A DNA stretch of 64,000 nt from Candidatus Lariskella endosymbiont of Epinotia ramella (GTDB lineage: Bacteria; Pseudomonadota; Alphaproteobacteria; Rickettsiales; Midichloriaceae). The notes under the pieces are model-generated. The model had not been told where the DNA came from. It ran no database searches and saw only the letters and a program-made list of their open reading frames with translations. The position numbers and the translations under genes are program-made. Position 1 is the first letter of the stretch. Each line of letters begins with the position of its first letter. Shown here piece by piece: positions 1-7,576 of the stretch. Location: NCBI RefSeq assembly GCF_964019805.1, contig NZ_OZ026472.1:558001-622000 (forward strand), in the 5' to 3' direction.

Positions 1-213
1 ACAAGACAAATCATAAAACATGCTATGCAAAAAAATAAGAAGCTTTCTTTATTGGAGCTTGGTGAATTACAAGAAATAGATCCGAAGATAAACGAAGGCA
101 TATATAGTGTTTTTATATCATCAAGAGCTGTGATAAGCAGAAGGAGTGCAGGGGGTACAAACCCAGTTAAGGTCAGAAAAGCTATCAGAGCTGCAAGGCG
201 TGAGTATATGTAG
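1..213 (+). CDS. argH: Argininosuccinate lyase, C-terminal end (partial)
   Basis: The gene enters from the left edge of the window, so only its last 70 codons are seen; the frame is open from base 1. The visible tail carries the ArgH C-terminal pattern: a leucine-rich LSLLEL stretch, EIDPKI, then RRSAGGTNPVKVRKAI and a basic end. This matches the family tail in which an S/R-x-GGT-x-P-x-V motif precedes the last helix. ArgH cleaves argininosuccinate to arginine and fumarate in the cytosol. The match rests on about 60 residues, so the assignment is good but not certain. An arginine-pathway gene is uncommon in strict Rickettsia and more usual in Ehrlichia-like or Midichloriaceae-like lineages (recollection of the group). 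Confidence 0.75.
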   Translation, partial: TRQIIKHAMQKNKKLSLLELGELQEIDPKINEGIYSVFISSRAVISRRSAGGTNPVKVRKAIRAARREYM

Positions 214-240
214 TCTCGCGCCTCAAGCATAACGGATAAT

Positions 241-395
241 GTACCTCTGGTAAATGAAGAGCTGGTATTTCTGTTTGATACGAAACTATATTTCAAAAAG
301 AGCTAGAAAGAACGCAAAGCAGTGTATAGTCAATGCATAACAAGCGGTCTGCAAGGCATAAATTTTTGAAATATAGCGAGTATATATATTTATAT
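241..395 (+). repeat. Dispersed repeat A, copy A1
   Basis: About 155 bp starting with a GTAAATGAAGAGCT-like segment, then ATATTTCAAAAAGAGCTAG, and ending near AATTTTTGAAATATAGCGAG. The same ordered blocks recur in degenerate form at about 6459, 9083, 19735, 24661 and 30055, and inverted at 33250 and 33894. It is followed directly by repeat B1. It carries no credible gene. Confidence 0.75.
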
Positions 396-400
396 AGTCT

Positions 401-606
401 GTCTGTCAAAATCGATTTGCTGAGCAAATCGATTTTTCGGAAAGTTAAACGTACAAAAATTAGCTTTTAGAACTGCCATGTGCTAATTGTTGGATATATA
501 ATTTGCTCGATACTTGAAACTTTTTCTGCTGGATTCTGAGGCATCGTCATTGCTTGCAAGCCAAATAAATCCTGCGTTTCTTAGAGTTATGACGCAGGTG
601 ACTTCA
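401..606 (+). repeat. Dispersed repeat B, copy B1
   Basis: It opens with GTCTGTCTGTCA followed by a near-perfect hairpin around 411-437 (AATCGATTTGC facing GCAAATCGATT). It continues with ACAAAAATTAGCTTTTAGAAC and ends with TCTTAGAGTTATGACGCAGG. The same end block is seen at 9505-9533, inverted at 16835-16870, and shortened at 31951-31980. Compared with the 16.8-kb copy, an internal segment containing the AAACCTTATGGATTTTG block is missing. Confidence 0.75.
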
Positions 607-1028
607 AAAAGCAGTTAGCCTTTGCGTCATGCCAATAGATAATATAACATCTAGCCAAAGACAGTGCACGTGCAGTCACTGTGTTATCAGTTAAATAAGA
701 AAGACTTAAGATATGCAATAGATTGTGTTCGTCTGGTTTTATCTTTGCTAAATGTGAAGAAAATCTGTAGGTATCGAAGAAACATTAGAGTAATGCTTGG
801 AGTTTCTATGCTTTATATATCAGAGACTGTTTAGGAATGTCTTAGGTGAGGCTGGATATAATATTATTTTTTATCATTATAAAGGCTAAAGGCTCAACTA
901 TTTATATAAGTCTTTTATGAGAGACATGCATAAAGCATGCATCTTATTTTGTATATCTCAGTCTCTATAATAGTAGCTACAACTTATATGATTAATTGTG
1001 CCATTAGTTATTAGCTTTTGTTTGCTAA
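607..1028. other. Gene-free spacer downstream of rpmJ
   Basis: I find no supportable gene here. A frame on the plus strand stays open for about 55 codons (roughly 675-839) but lacks an ATG and a ribosome binding site, and I do not recognise its product; it may be a gene scrap. A small hairpin (CATGC-ATAAA-GCATG) lies at about 929-943. Confidence 0.4.
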
Positions 1029-1154
1029 CTAAGCCTGCTTTGCTTTGAATTTAGGATTTGTTTTGTTGATTATATATACTCTACCTTTACGTATAATCAT
1101 TTTACAATTTCTATCTCTTTTTTTTGCAGACTTTAATGATGACAGAATTTTCAT
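1029..1154 (-). CDS. rpmJ: 50S ribosomal protein L36
   Basis: A 41-residue basic protein, too short for many gene callers. It begins [18 protein letters not shown] and continues with [21 protein letters not shown], the proteobacterial L36 pattern ([17 protein letters not shown]...RRGRxYVINKxNPRFKARQ). L36 is a structural protein of the large ribosomal subunit. This is the version with reduced zinc ligands: one cysteine (C17) is visible and the canonical four-ligand ribbon is not. It lies downstream of the cold-shock gene on the same strand, separated by a terminator-like hairpin. I see no strong Shine-Dalgarno before the ATG at 1154. The length and motif match make this a confident call. Confidence 0.92.
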   Translation of the reverse strand: MKILSSLKSAKKRDRNCKMIIRKGRVYIINKTNPKFKAKQA

Positions 1155-1188
1155 AACTCTAATTAAAATATTATATCTATAAAAATAT

Positions 1189-1238
1189 ATAAAAATAAAA
1201 AAAGGAGCAACTATATGTATATAGCAACTCCCTTTTAC
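1189..1238 (-). terminator. Rho-independent terminator after the cold-shock gene
   Basis: Read on the minus strand, AAAAGGGAG and CTCCTTTTT form the closing stem. An inner CTATAT/ATATAG palindrome sits in the loop, and a T-rich tail follows. It starts a few bases after the stop codon of the 1245-1463 gene. Confidence 0.6.
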
Positions 1239-1244
1239 AGAGAT

Positions 1245-1463
1245 CTATGCTAACGAAACATTTTCAGCGGAAACTTTTCCGTTAAATTTTTTTATCTCAA
1301 AGGTAATCCTATCACCTTCCTTAAGAGAATCAATTCTTGCTCTCTCAAGGGCAGTTTTGTGTATAAAAACATCCTTACCCTCATTGCAGTCTTCAGAATC
1401 GGAAGCTATAAACCCATAACCTTTAGTGTGGTTAAACCACTTCACTATGCCAGTGTACTTCAT
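1245..1463 (-). CDS. cspA: Cold-shock domain protein (CspA family)
   Basis: A 72-residue single cold-shock domain. RNP1 is seen as KGYGFIA (residues 14-20) and RNP2 as DVFIHK (31-36), after the typical GIVKWFNHTKG start. Such proteins bind single-stranded nucleic acid and act as RNA chaperones in the cytosol. The open frame extends upstream as far as tRNA-Ser, but that stretch has no relation to the family. The start is therefore taken at the ATG at 1461-1463, which gives the standard family length. A terminator hairpin follows the stop codon. The gene is monocistronic as far as can be seen. Confidence 0.9.
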   Translation of the reverse strand: MKYTGIVKWFNHTKGYGFIASDSEDCNEGKDVFIHKTALERARIDSLKEGDRITFEIKKFNGKVSAENVSLA

Positions 1464-1629
1464 GTATTTACTTAGTAAAAAAAAATTGCGATCACAGCAG
1501 CATGGTATAATCAATAACGACATAACCATGAGCAACAATTCATTGTATCCCAAAAAGACTGCAAAGTATACACTTATTTTATTAGAAAATGCTTGATAAG
1601 AAGCTATTGTTCTGTTAAAAGCTATCATT

Positions 1630-1720
1630 GGATGGATGGCCGAGCGGTTTAAGGCACCGGTCTTGAAAACCGGCGTGCGTGAAGAGCGTACCGTGGGTTC
1701 GAATCCCACTCCATCCGCCA
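1630..1720 (+). tRNA. tRNA-Ser (anticodon TGA)
   Basis: A 91-nt class II tRNA with encoded CCA. The acceptor stem GGATGGA pairs perfectly with TCCATCC. The D arm GGCCGAGCGGTTTAAGGC is followed by anticodon loop CTTGAAA (anticodon TGA), a long variable arm typical of tRNA-Ser, and a GGTTCGAATCC T arm. A decayed beta-lactamase gene ends just beyond its 3' end. Confidence 0.96.
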
Positions 1721-1743
1721 GATTTCTTTAACCATAGAGGTCA

Positions 1744-2046
1744 TAGTTTATATTTGCAAATATCAAATGCAACTATTTTTCATCCAACTCTTTGGTGTCT
1801 GATCTTATTTTCATGTATATAGAAAACCTGAATAACCTTTTTGGAAAGGCCATGAATGGTTAGTTGCATCAAAAAAATTCCTGAGTCATAACCTATTAAG
1901 CTAATAGGAATTTTAAAGGTACTACATGATGCCTATCTCACATCGCAATCTTCTATCTGTTGAATAATTTTATCTTTTTCCTTCGCAATAAAACATTGCT
2001 GAGCATTAGCTATATTTGCAAATAAAACCAGCGAATATAGATGTTA
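1744..2046 (-). pseudogene. Decayed class D beta-lactamase gene (OXA-like), truncated
   Basis: Reading the minus strand across several lesions gives a recognisable class D beta-lactamase N-terminal half. It starts with a hydrophobic leader ending ANAQQ, then CFIAKEKDKIIQQIEDCDVR, an in-frame stop, and ASCSTFKIPISLIGYDSGIF with the catalytic S-T-F-K motif (codons at about 1912-1923). A one-base slip in a T run at about 1870-1876 follows, then DATNHSWPFQKGYSGF, two more stops, and DQTPKSWMKNSC, the conserved class D 'WMKxSCVWYSQ' region. The remaining half, with the KTG box, is absent; similarity stops some 25 bp from tRNA-Ser. At least three stops and one frameshift make it non-functional. The intact enzyme would be a periplasmic penicillin hydrolase. 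Confidence 0.85.
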
Positions 2047-2208
2047 CAATCCATTTTTAATTAATTTAAGCGACTTGGCCTGTAGCGCAGTATTCAGGAC
2101 AAATAACCAATTATAAAATAATTTGCAACTAGCGCATTGTATTTCTTATGCTTGCAATAGTTCACTAGTGCAAATGCAAATGAGATATTTTGTAAAGTAA
2201 AAATCTAC

Positions 2209-2237
2209 TATAAAACTTTATTTAATAAAGTTTTATA
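2209..2237. terminator. Perfect AT-rich inverted repeat
   Basis: TATAAAACTTTAT and ATAAAGTTTTATA flank a 3-base loop, giving a 13-bp perfect stem in the spacer upstream of ogt. A terminator role is possible, but there is no run of T outside the stem. The rest of the 2047-2411 spacer shows nothing gene-like. Confidence 0.35.
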
Positions 2238-2411
2238 TACGTAGCAATCTATTAATTAACGCGAGTTGCTAATTAATTGCTTGCTGTGTGGCAGGATTTT
2301 ATGAAAGATCTATTGATCCGTATTACGGGTAATTAGTAGCTTAGATGCTTAATATTAATTGGCAACTTGCGCTAACCATATACTTTTGAAATATAAATAA
2401 AGTTATTTGAA

Positions 2412-3020
2412 ATGAGTAAAAAAGCTATGAAATCATATCATTGTCTTCAAGATACCATTTTAAAAAATATAGAGACAGTTTCTGTGAAACTTGATAAGCA
2501 TTCAAATATTCTTAAGATATCTTTTATAGATACTCAGCTTGGACATATGTTAGTCATTTCAGATGATAAAGGTATTTGTCTCTTAGAATTCACTGACAGA
2601 TGTAGATTAGAACGCAAAATTAGCATGCTTATATTTAAACTAGAAGCATTCATCATTCCAGGAATTACTGACATTATTCTGTCAATTAAAGATGAACTAA
2701 AAGCATATTTCAGTGGTAAACTTATAAAATTTAAGACACCAATTAATCTTCTAGGAAGTCAATTTCAAAAATTGGTTTGGGAAGAGTTGATGTGTATTCC
2801 ATATGGTAAAACGCAAACATATGCTGCACTGGGCTGTGCTATAGAAAAGCCAATAGCTTACCGTGCCGTTGCCAGTGCTAATGCCGCAAACCAAATAGCA
2901 ATCGTGATTCCGTGTCACCGTGTTATTAACAGCAATGGTCATCTTGGAGGGTATGCTGGTGGCGTTACGCGTAAACAATGGCTTATTGATCACGAGAAAA
3001 AACATGTCTCACAATATTGA
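2412..3020 (+). CDS. ogt: Methylated-DNA--protein-cysteine methyltransferase
   Basis: A 202-residue protein. The C-terminal MGMT domain contains FQKLVWEEL, IPYGKTQTYAAL, and the active-site block IPCHRVINSNG with the acceptor cysteine, followed by GGYAGG and RKQWLIDHE. It transfers the alkyl group from O6-alkylguanine in DNA irreversibly to its own cysteine. The length fits the Ogt family, with an N-terminal ribonuclease-like domain before the active domain. The end of the gene overlaps the start of alkD by 17 bases, so two alkylation-repair functions are translated from one message. Ogt is preferred over Ada because no N-terminal zinc-binding or AraC-type domain is present. Confidence 0.93.
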   Translation: MSKKAMKSYHCLQDTILKNIETVSVKLDKHSNILKISFIDTQLGHMLVISDDKGICLLEFTDRCRLERKISMLIFKLEAFIIPGITDIILSIKDELKAYFSGKLIKFKTPINLLGSQFQKLVWEELMCIPYGKTQTYAALGCAIEKPIAYRAVASANAANQIAIVIPCHRVINSNGHLGGYAGGVTRKQWLIDHEKKHVSQY

Positions 3021-3720
3021 TTGTATCAAGAAAATTTTACTAGAATCTATTGATTCTACAAAAGGCAGTACTGCAATTTTTTTCAAAACATATGCTGGTG
3101 GTTATGCTGAACATGATCAATTTATTGGTGTTAGAGTTTCAATTTTGCGGAAAATTGCAAAAAAGTTTTTGTCATTGACATGTGATGAGTTAAGTATTCT
3201 GCTAGAATCACCTATCAATGAAGAACGATTGCTTGCGCTCATCATTTTATCTCATAAATATAAGATATCTTCAGCAGAACTTAAAGAGGAGCTTTTTAAG
3301 TTTTATACAAAAAACTTAAAAAATATAAATAATTGGAATCTTGTTGATACTTCTGCTCACTTGATTGTAGGAGCATATCTTTGGAATAGAGATAAAAGCT
3401 ATCTTGTTAAATTGGCTACTTCAAAATCTCTTTGGGAACGCAGAATTGCAATTGTATCTACATTATATTTCATACGTAAAGATGATTTGGAATGGACGTT
3501 CAAAATTGCATCAATTTTACAAAATGATTCTCACGATCTAATACACAAAGCAGTAGGATGGATGCTGCGTGAAGCAGGTAAAAAAGATATATTGCAACTT
3601 ACTAATTTTCTGGAAAATTATAAAAATACCATGCCGAGAACAATGCTGCGTTATGCTATCGAGAAATTTCCGAAAGAGCAAAGAAAACTATATCTAACGC
3701 GCGTTCCAATTATAAAATAA
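3004..3720 (+). CDS. alkD: DNA alkylation repair protein, AlkD family
   Basis: A 238-residue all-helical HEAT-like repeat protein. Family landmarks are the YAGGYAEHDQFIGVRV start, NNWNLVDTSAHLIVGAYL in the middle, KAVGWMLREAGKKD, and MPRTMLRYAIEKFP near the end. AlkD enzymes are DNA glycosylases that remove bulky or positively charged N3- and N7-alkylpurines. The ATG at 3004 lies inside the end of ogt and gives a normal start for the family; longer in-frame starts would run deep into ogt. The pairing with ogt means O-alkyl and N-alkyl lesions are handled by one transcription unit. Confidence 0.9.
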   Translation: MSHNIDCIKKILLESIDSTKGSTAIFFKTYAGGYAEHDQFIGVRVSILRKIAKKFLSLTCDELSILLESPINEERLLALIILSHKYKISSAELKEELFKFYTKNLKNINNWNLVDTSAHLIVGAYLWNRDKSYLVKLATSKSLWERRIAIVSTLYFIRKDDLEWTFKIASILQNDSHDLIHKAVGWMLREAGKKDILQLTNFLENYKNTMPRTMLRYAIEKFPKEQRKLYLTRVPIIK

Positions 3721-3772
3721 CTGGAAACTCATCTATGCACGAAATTTAGCCTTCCTCAATTTTTGAACTATT

Positions 3773-4041
3773 GTATTGCCAGCAAAGCGCCGTATACTAG
3801 GAGCGTTTTAAGCCTTTATATTTTCTATCTGCAGCAATTCTTCCATGCTAATCACTTAAATTATAAACGCTAATCCCTGTGCTATCCACAGCAACAAGCA
3901 TAGGAGAAGTCTTATCTCTTACATAATTTTTTACTTGCAGATCTAAAGTTTTTATCATTCTACACATAGTAGTATAGTCAGGCATTTCATCTATATTATA
4001 GTATAGTGTTTGAGGTAATCTATAGCTTGTATTCTGGATGC
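3773..4041 (-). pseudogene. Relic of an IS transposase (DDE, PF13737-like)
   Basis: On the minus strand the reading RIQAIDYL... shifts frame and becomes DEMPDYTTMCRMIKTLDLQ, then LVAVDSTGISVYNLSD, a stop, and HGRIAADRKYKGLKR. This resembles IS5-type transposases with the block 'PDYTTLCRR...AVDSTGxxxYNxSEWHGRKY...KYKGWKR'. A frameshift, an internal stop and loss of both ends show that it is dead. Part of its 5' region (the AATCTATAGCTT block at 4012-4043) recurs at 33664-33695. The remaining spacer around it is featureless. Confidence 0.6.
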
Positions 4042-4203
4042 AACATTAATCAAAAAATATTTGCATAAATATATTATTAGTATATTTATTTATGCATTGT
4101 ATGCCGAATTGATGTCTTGATTAAAAATAATAGTGAAGCTTGCAGTTAATTGTGATAACAAATTTCGTATTATGCTATCTAATTATCTTATAATGAGGGT
4201 TTT

Positions 4204-5217
4204 ATGCTATCAGATAGTAATGCTAAAAATAGTAATATGGTTGCAATGCTGTTTATGGCAGTGAATGCTGTAAGTCTTGGTTCTCTTTATGCGGTAATGA
4301 AATGCATAACATACTCAGTAAACTCTAATCAGGCAACTTTTTTATATAAGTCTATTATTTTTCTTTTTCTCCTGCCATGGGTTTTCTATAAAGATGGGTT
4401 GAATGTAATTAAGACACCAAACATAAAGATACATTTGCTACGTAGCGTATTTAGTGCAGGTGGGTCGCTTAGTATGATGTATTCTTTAAAGTTTTTAAAA
4501 CTCTTAGACGTCACAGCGCTTACACACATAGAACAGGTATTATGGATCATTATAGGTGCTGTATTTTTTAATGAGCGCATCACTTTGATTAAAATAATTG
4601 CAGTGATATTAGCATTCTTAGGTGGCTTTATTGTTGTTAAGCCGGAAGTGTTATATAGCTTGTTCTCAGATGAAAAAATTGTATCTGATTTTAATGAAGG
4701 TTATTTCTTTGTCTTTTTAACAGTGGGTTTTTGGGTGGTAAATAGCTCTCTCGTGAAGCTTTTGGGGCATCGTAAAGCTTCCAATAAAGCGCAACTTTTT
4801 TATGTAATGCTTTTTGCTTCGTTAATTTCATATTGTGTTGCTTTTATTGAATGGAAACACTTATTAATTATTGGTAGCTTCTCTATTGCATATCCAGGTG
4901 GTTTTAATGCATCATTTGATGATAATATTGGATTCAATGAATTTGCGTTGATTTGTGCTGCTTCATTGTTATATCTAATGCATAGTATAGCGTTTTTCTA
5001 TGCTATGAAGGGAGATATGGCTGTAGTTGCTCCGCTCGTGTATTTGAAGCTAGTATGCACTGGTATCTTAGGTTTTGTGATTTTTGGAGAATTTCCTAAG
5101 TTTCTATTATCGTATCTTGGATATCTTATGATTATAATTGCTGGAGTTTTAGTTCTGTATTCTGAGTATAAGAAGCGGAATTCAGAGAAAACAGCAGCAT
5201 TGGATGATATAGTATAA
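4204..5217 (+). CDS. DMT-superfamily (EamA-type) transporter
   Basis: A 337-residue inner-membrane protein with about ten hydrophobic segments arranged as two EamA halves (roughly residues 14-145 and 165-320). The first half ends LGGFIVVKPE, the second YLGYLMIIIAGVLVLYSEYKKR, both usual for drug/metabolite transporters. Rickettsiales carry several such permeases; some move S-adenosylmethionine or other host metabolites, but the substrate here cannot be read from sequence. A GAGGG ribosome binding site precedes the ATG. It converges with the MscS gene, from which it is separated by an inverted repeat. Confidence 0.85.
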   Translation: MLSDSNAKNSNMVAMLFMAVNAVSLGSLYAVMKCITYSVNSNQATFLYKSIIFLFLLPWVFYKDGLNVIKTPNIKIHLLRSVFSAGGSLSMMYSLKFLKLLDVTALTHIEQVLWIIIGAVFFNERITLIKIIAVILAFLGGFIVVKPEVLYSLFSDEKIVSDFNEGYFFVFLTVGFWVVNSSLVKLLGHRKASNKAQLFYVMLFASLISYCVAFIEWKHLLIIGSFSIAYPGGFNASFDDNIGFNEFALICAASLLYLMHSIAFFYAMKGDMAVVAPLVYLKLVCTGILGFVIFGEFPKFLLSYLGYLMIIIAGVLVLYSEYKKRNSEKTAALDDIV

Positions 5218-5233
5218 CCAAAGAGTATTTGAA

Positions 5234-5276
5234 ATGCGTCAATTTTGAAAGGTATAGTGTCAATCAATTGACGCAT
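5234..5276. terminator. Inverted repeat between convergent genes
   Basis: ATGCGTCAATT and AATTGACGCAT form a perfect 11-bp stem between the convergent DMT and mscS genes. It overlaps the last codons of mscS and lacks a clear T run, so a bidirectional terminator role is only inferred. Confidence 0.45.
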
Positions 5277-6369
5277 AATTGTTCTTTAAAACAGCAAGCG
5301 AGGCACCATGTGATGTTATAATTCTACATACATCAGTCATAATTCTTTGCCTCACAATGCAAAATTTTGCAAGCTGTGTTTCATAAACCAAGCATTGTAT
5401 CATGATATTTAATCCATTTAATGTTGCTGAGCTAAAATTGACTATTATATCAAAACTTTGATCTATATCATGATTTATAATGAGAGATTCTCGTATATCA
5501 TTCACTATGGATTCGATAGCTGCGTGATCTTCATGACGAATTATAATATTTTCTAAAATGCGTCTATGCGACATTTTTGAAGCATTTTCAACTGTGCATG
5601 TTGAAAATATAGAGTTTGGAATATATACCAGTCTCTTTTCATATGTTCTGATTTTTGTAACTCGCCACCCTATCGCTTCAACAGAGCCTTCTACATCCGA
5701 ACCGATAACCTTAATGCTTTCTCCAACGACAAATGGTTTATCAAAGTATATTAGCACAGTGCCAAATAAATTAGCTAAAAGATCTTTTGCTGCAAAACCC
5801 ACAGCAATTCCGCTCATTCCACCAAATGCTAGCAATCCATTTACACTTATACCAAAAACTTGCATTAGCATTAAAAGTGCAGCAATCACTACAATAACAC
5901 GCAGTATTTTTACTATTAAATCCGCGCTTGCTAAATCTATATTGGACTTTTTATCTTTAAGCGAAAGCCAGTGGTGTTCGATCTGTGTAATAAAATTTAG
6001 AAAAAACCAAGTTATTGCAGCAACAATAGCAATATCACGCACTAGTCCTATAGAATTCAGAAAATTATCACTTATACTGATGTTTTGACTAAATATGCTA
6101 ACTAGTATAGAAATCAGAAAGAAAAAAATAACAAACTGAATAGGTCTCTCAGCTGCAACTAATATTTTATGATACCAAGAATATTTCTCTGATTTATTTA
6201 ATCTAGCAGCAAATACATTTTGCAGGCGCTTTATTCCTTTCTGTGTGTAAAGTATGACAATATATCCAACAGTGCCACATAATAAAGTAATAACAATGCT
6301 GGAAAAATATGTATTTTGTTGAAATACTATTGATATTTTCTCAAGAAAATTAGTGATTATCTCTATCAT
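5260..6369 (-). CDS. Small-conductance mechanosensitive channel, MscS family
   Basis: A 369-residue protein with four or five N-terminal hydrophobic segments, then the MscS core: a glycine/alanine-rich pore helix (GISVNGLLAFGGMSGIAVGF) running into KDLLANLFGTVLIYFDKPF. The beta domain follows with VEGSVEAIGWRVTKIRT and the YIPNSIF turn. MscS channels open on membrane tension and release solutes under osmotic downshock. Compared with the 286-residue E. coli MscS it has an extended membrane-embedded N terminus, as in the YbdG/YnaI-like group. It is transcribed alone and converges with the DMT gene. Confidence 0.9.
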   Translation of the reverse strand: MIEIITNFLEKISIVFQQNTYFSSIVITLLCGTVGYIVILYTQKGIKRLQNVFAARLNKSEKYSWYHKILVAAERPIQFVIFFFLISILVSIFSQNISISDNFLNSIGLVRDIAIVAAITWFFLNFITQIEHHWLSLKDKKSNIDLASADLIVKILRVIVVIAALLMLMQVFGISVNGLLAFGGMSGIAVGFAAKDLLANLFGTVLIYFDKPFVVGESIKVIGSDVEGSVEAIGWRVTKIRTYEKRLVYIPNSIFSTCTVENASKMSHRRILENIIIRHEDHAAIESIVNDIRESLIINHDIDQSFDIIVNFSSATLNGLNIMIQCLVYETQLAKFCIVRQRIMTDVCRIITSHGASLAVLKNNYASID

Positions 6370-6458
6370 GTTAATTATCCGTTATGCTGTGTGTAATAAT
6401 AGCGCTACAGTTTAGTGTATGATAAACAAAAAATCATGATATATATTTTTTACTTATA

Positions 6459-6606
6459 TACCGCAGGTAAATGAAAAGTTGTCATTTCGAATTTTTGATA
6501 CTAAACTATATTTCAAAAAGAGCTAAGAAGGTATGTATATAGCGAATAACATAATGAGCAGTTTTTAATAAGCACCAATTTTTGAAATGTAGCACAAGTA
6601 TATTCG
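6459..6606 (+). repeat. Dispersed repeat A, copy A2
   Basis: CCGCAGGTAAATGAAAAGTT, then ACTAAACTATATTTCAAAAAGAGCTAA, then AATTTTTGAAATGTAGC. These are the same blocks in the same order as A1. It ends directly against the 3' end of the GTA g13-like gene. Confidence 0.75.
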
Positions 6607-7443
6607 TTATCGAGTTGTAGATATGATAGAGGAGACTGTAGGAACATGAGGTTCTCCTCTATAATTAATCACGTTATTATAACTCTTATGACACATTTTA
6701 ATACTATTATCACATCCAGCATAGAGTTCAAACTTATCTTTTACAGAAATTTGATGATATGCTGGAATACATAATATAATCTTGTTATTATGTAGTGATT
6801 TTATCTCAGATGTAAAACTAAAATTATTACCGTTGATAAATTTAACATATCCGTATTTATGTATTTCAGTCGTATCTGATATGGAGTGATAAGTAAATGT
6901 TGAGTTGTTTTCAACGGCAATAACGTTACACATCAACATATAGCGCCTTTGATCTATCTTACATCTTGAATCTCCAAAGCTTGCTCTGCACATTGCAGAA
7001 TATATTTGTCCGCTTGTGCTCGCAAATGCCTGCATTACGCCCCGCACTTCTGCTATAAATTTGTTTTCGTTAGCTCTTACTTCTCCTATCCATCCTCTTT
7101 TTATCTGAAATTTTCCAGCATTCAAATCATTATAATCAACTAAAAACATGGAAACTTCAGCATTATCATATTTTCCTCTCAAAATATCATCTATTTTGAT
7201 TGATTCATCTCTAAGCATGCCATATATATCACAGTTATCAGGTATTAAATTGTTATTTCTGGCAATTACACTACGAGAAAATCCGCTTTCTTTTTTATAC
7301 AGTATATTATCTATTATAATATCTTCATTATGTTCAGTAAAACCCTTGATAGTCCCATCTTTTAATTTCAGTTGAATACAAGTTGTCAGTGTTATAACTT
7401 CATCAATCGTTTTGTTTTTAAGGAATGTATCATATTTTGTCAT
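6607..7443 (-). CDS. GTA/phage tail protein, DUF2163 (g13-like)
   Basis: A 278-residue protein matching the BR0599/DUF2163 family, gene g13 of the Rhodobacter capsulatus-type gene transfer agent. Signs are the early TTCIQLKLKDGTIKGFTEHN block (usual form 'RDGxxxGFTDHD'), the SGFSRS turn, GKYDNAEVSMFLVDY, the GxIGEVRANENKFIAEVRG segment and the cysteine pattern C-x-ASFGDSRCKID. In phages and GTAs the protein belongs to the tail tip or baseplate. It stands alone here, with no other tail gene beside it, as is typical of dispersed GTA genes in Rickettsiales. The frame is intact, so selection may have kept it. The ATG at 7441-7443 is chosen over an upstream TTG. Confidence 0.82.
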   Translation of the reverse strand: MTKYDTFLKNKTIDEVITLTTCIQLKLKDGTIKGFTEHNEDIIIDNILYKKESGFSRSVIARNNNLIPDNCDIYGMLRDESIKIDDILRGKYDNAEVSMFLVDYNDLNAGKFQIKRGWIGEVRANENKFIAEVRGVMQAFASTSGQIYSAMCRASFGDSRCKIDQRRYMLMCNVIAVENNSTFTYHSISDTTEIHKYGYVKFINGNNFSFTSEIKSLHNNKIILCIPAYHQISVKDKFELYAGCDNSIKMCHKSYNNVINYRGEPHVPTVSSIISTTR

Positions 7444-7576
7444 ATACAAGTTCTCTAATATTAGTTGTTATATAAGAAAATCTTGATAGAATGCTCAAAT
7501 AATCTATTTGTGGTGTCACTATATGACATTTCACATAATTTAATCTTCCTATTACTATTAATTTTTGCTATTTGCC

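Noticed and set aside
241-606. CRISPR array
   Set aside because: Repeats are dispersed, degenerate and far apart, with no regular spacers and no cas genes in the window.
1245-1709. A 154-codon frame covering the cold-shock gene and tRNA-Ser
   Set aside because: The first 82 codons are the antisense of the tRNA and spacer; only the last 72 codons match a family. The start was moved to 1463.
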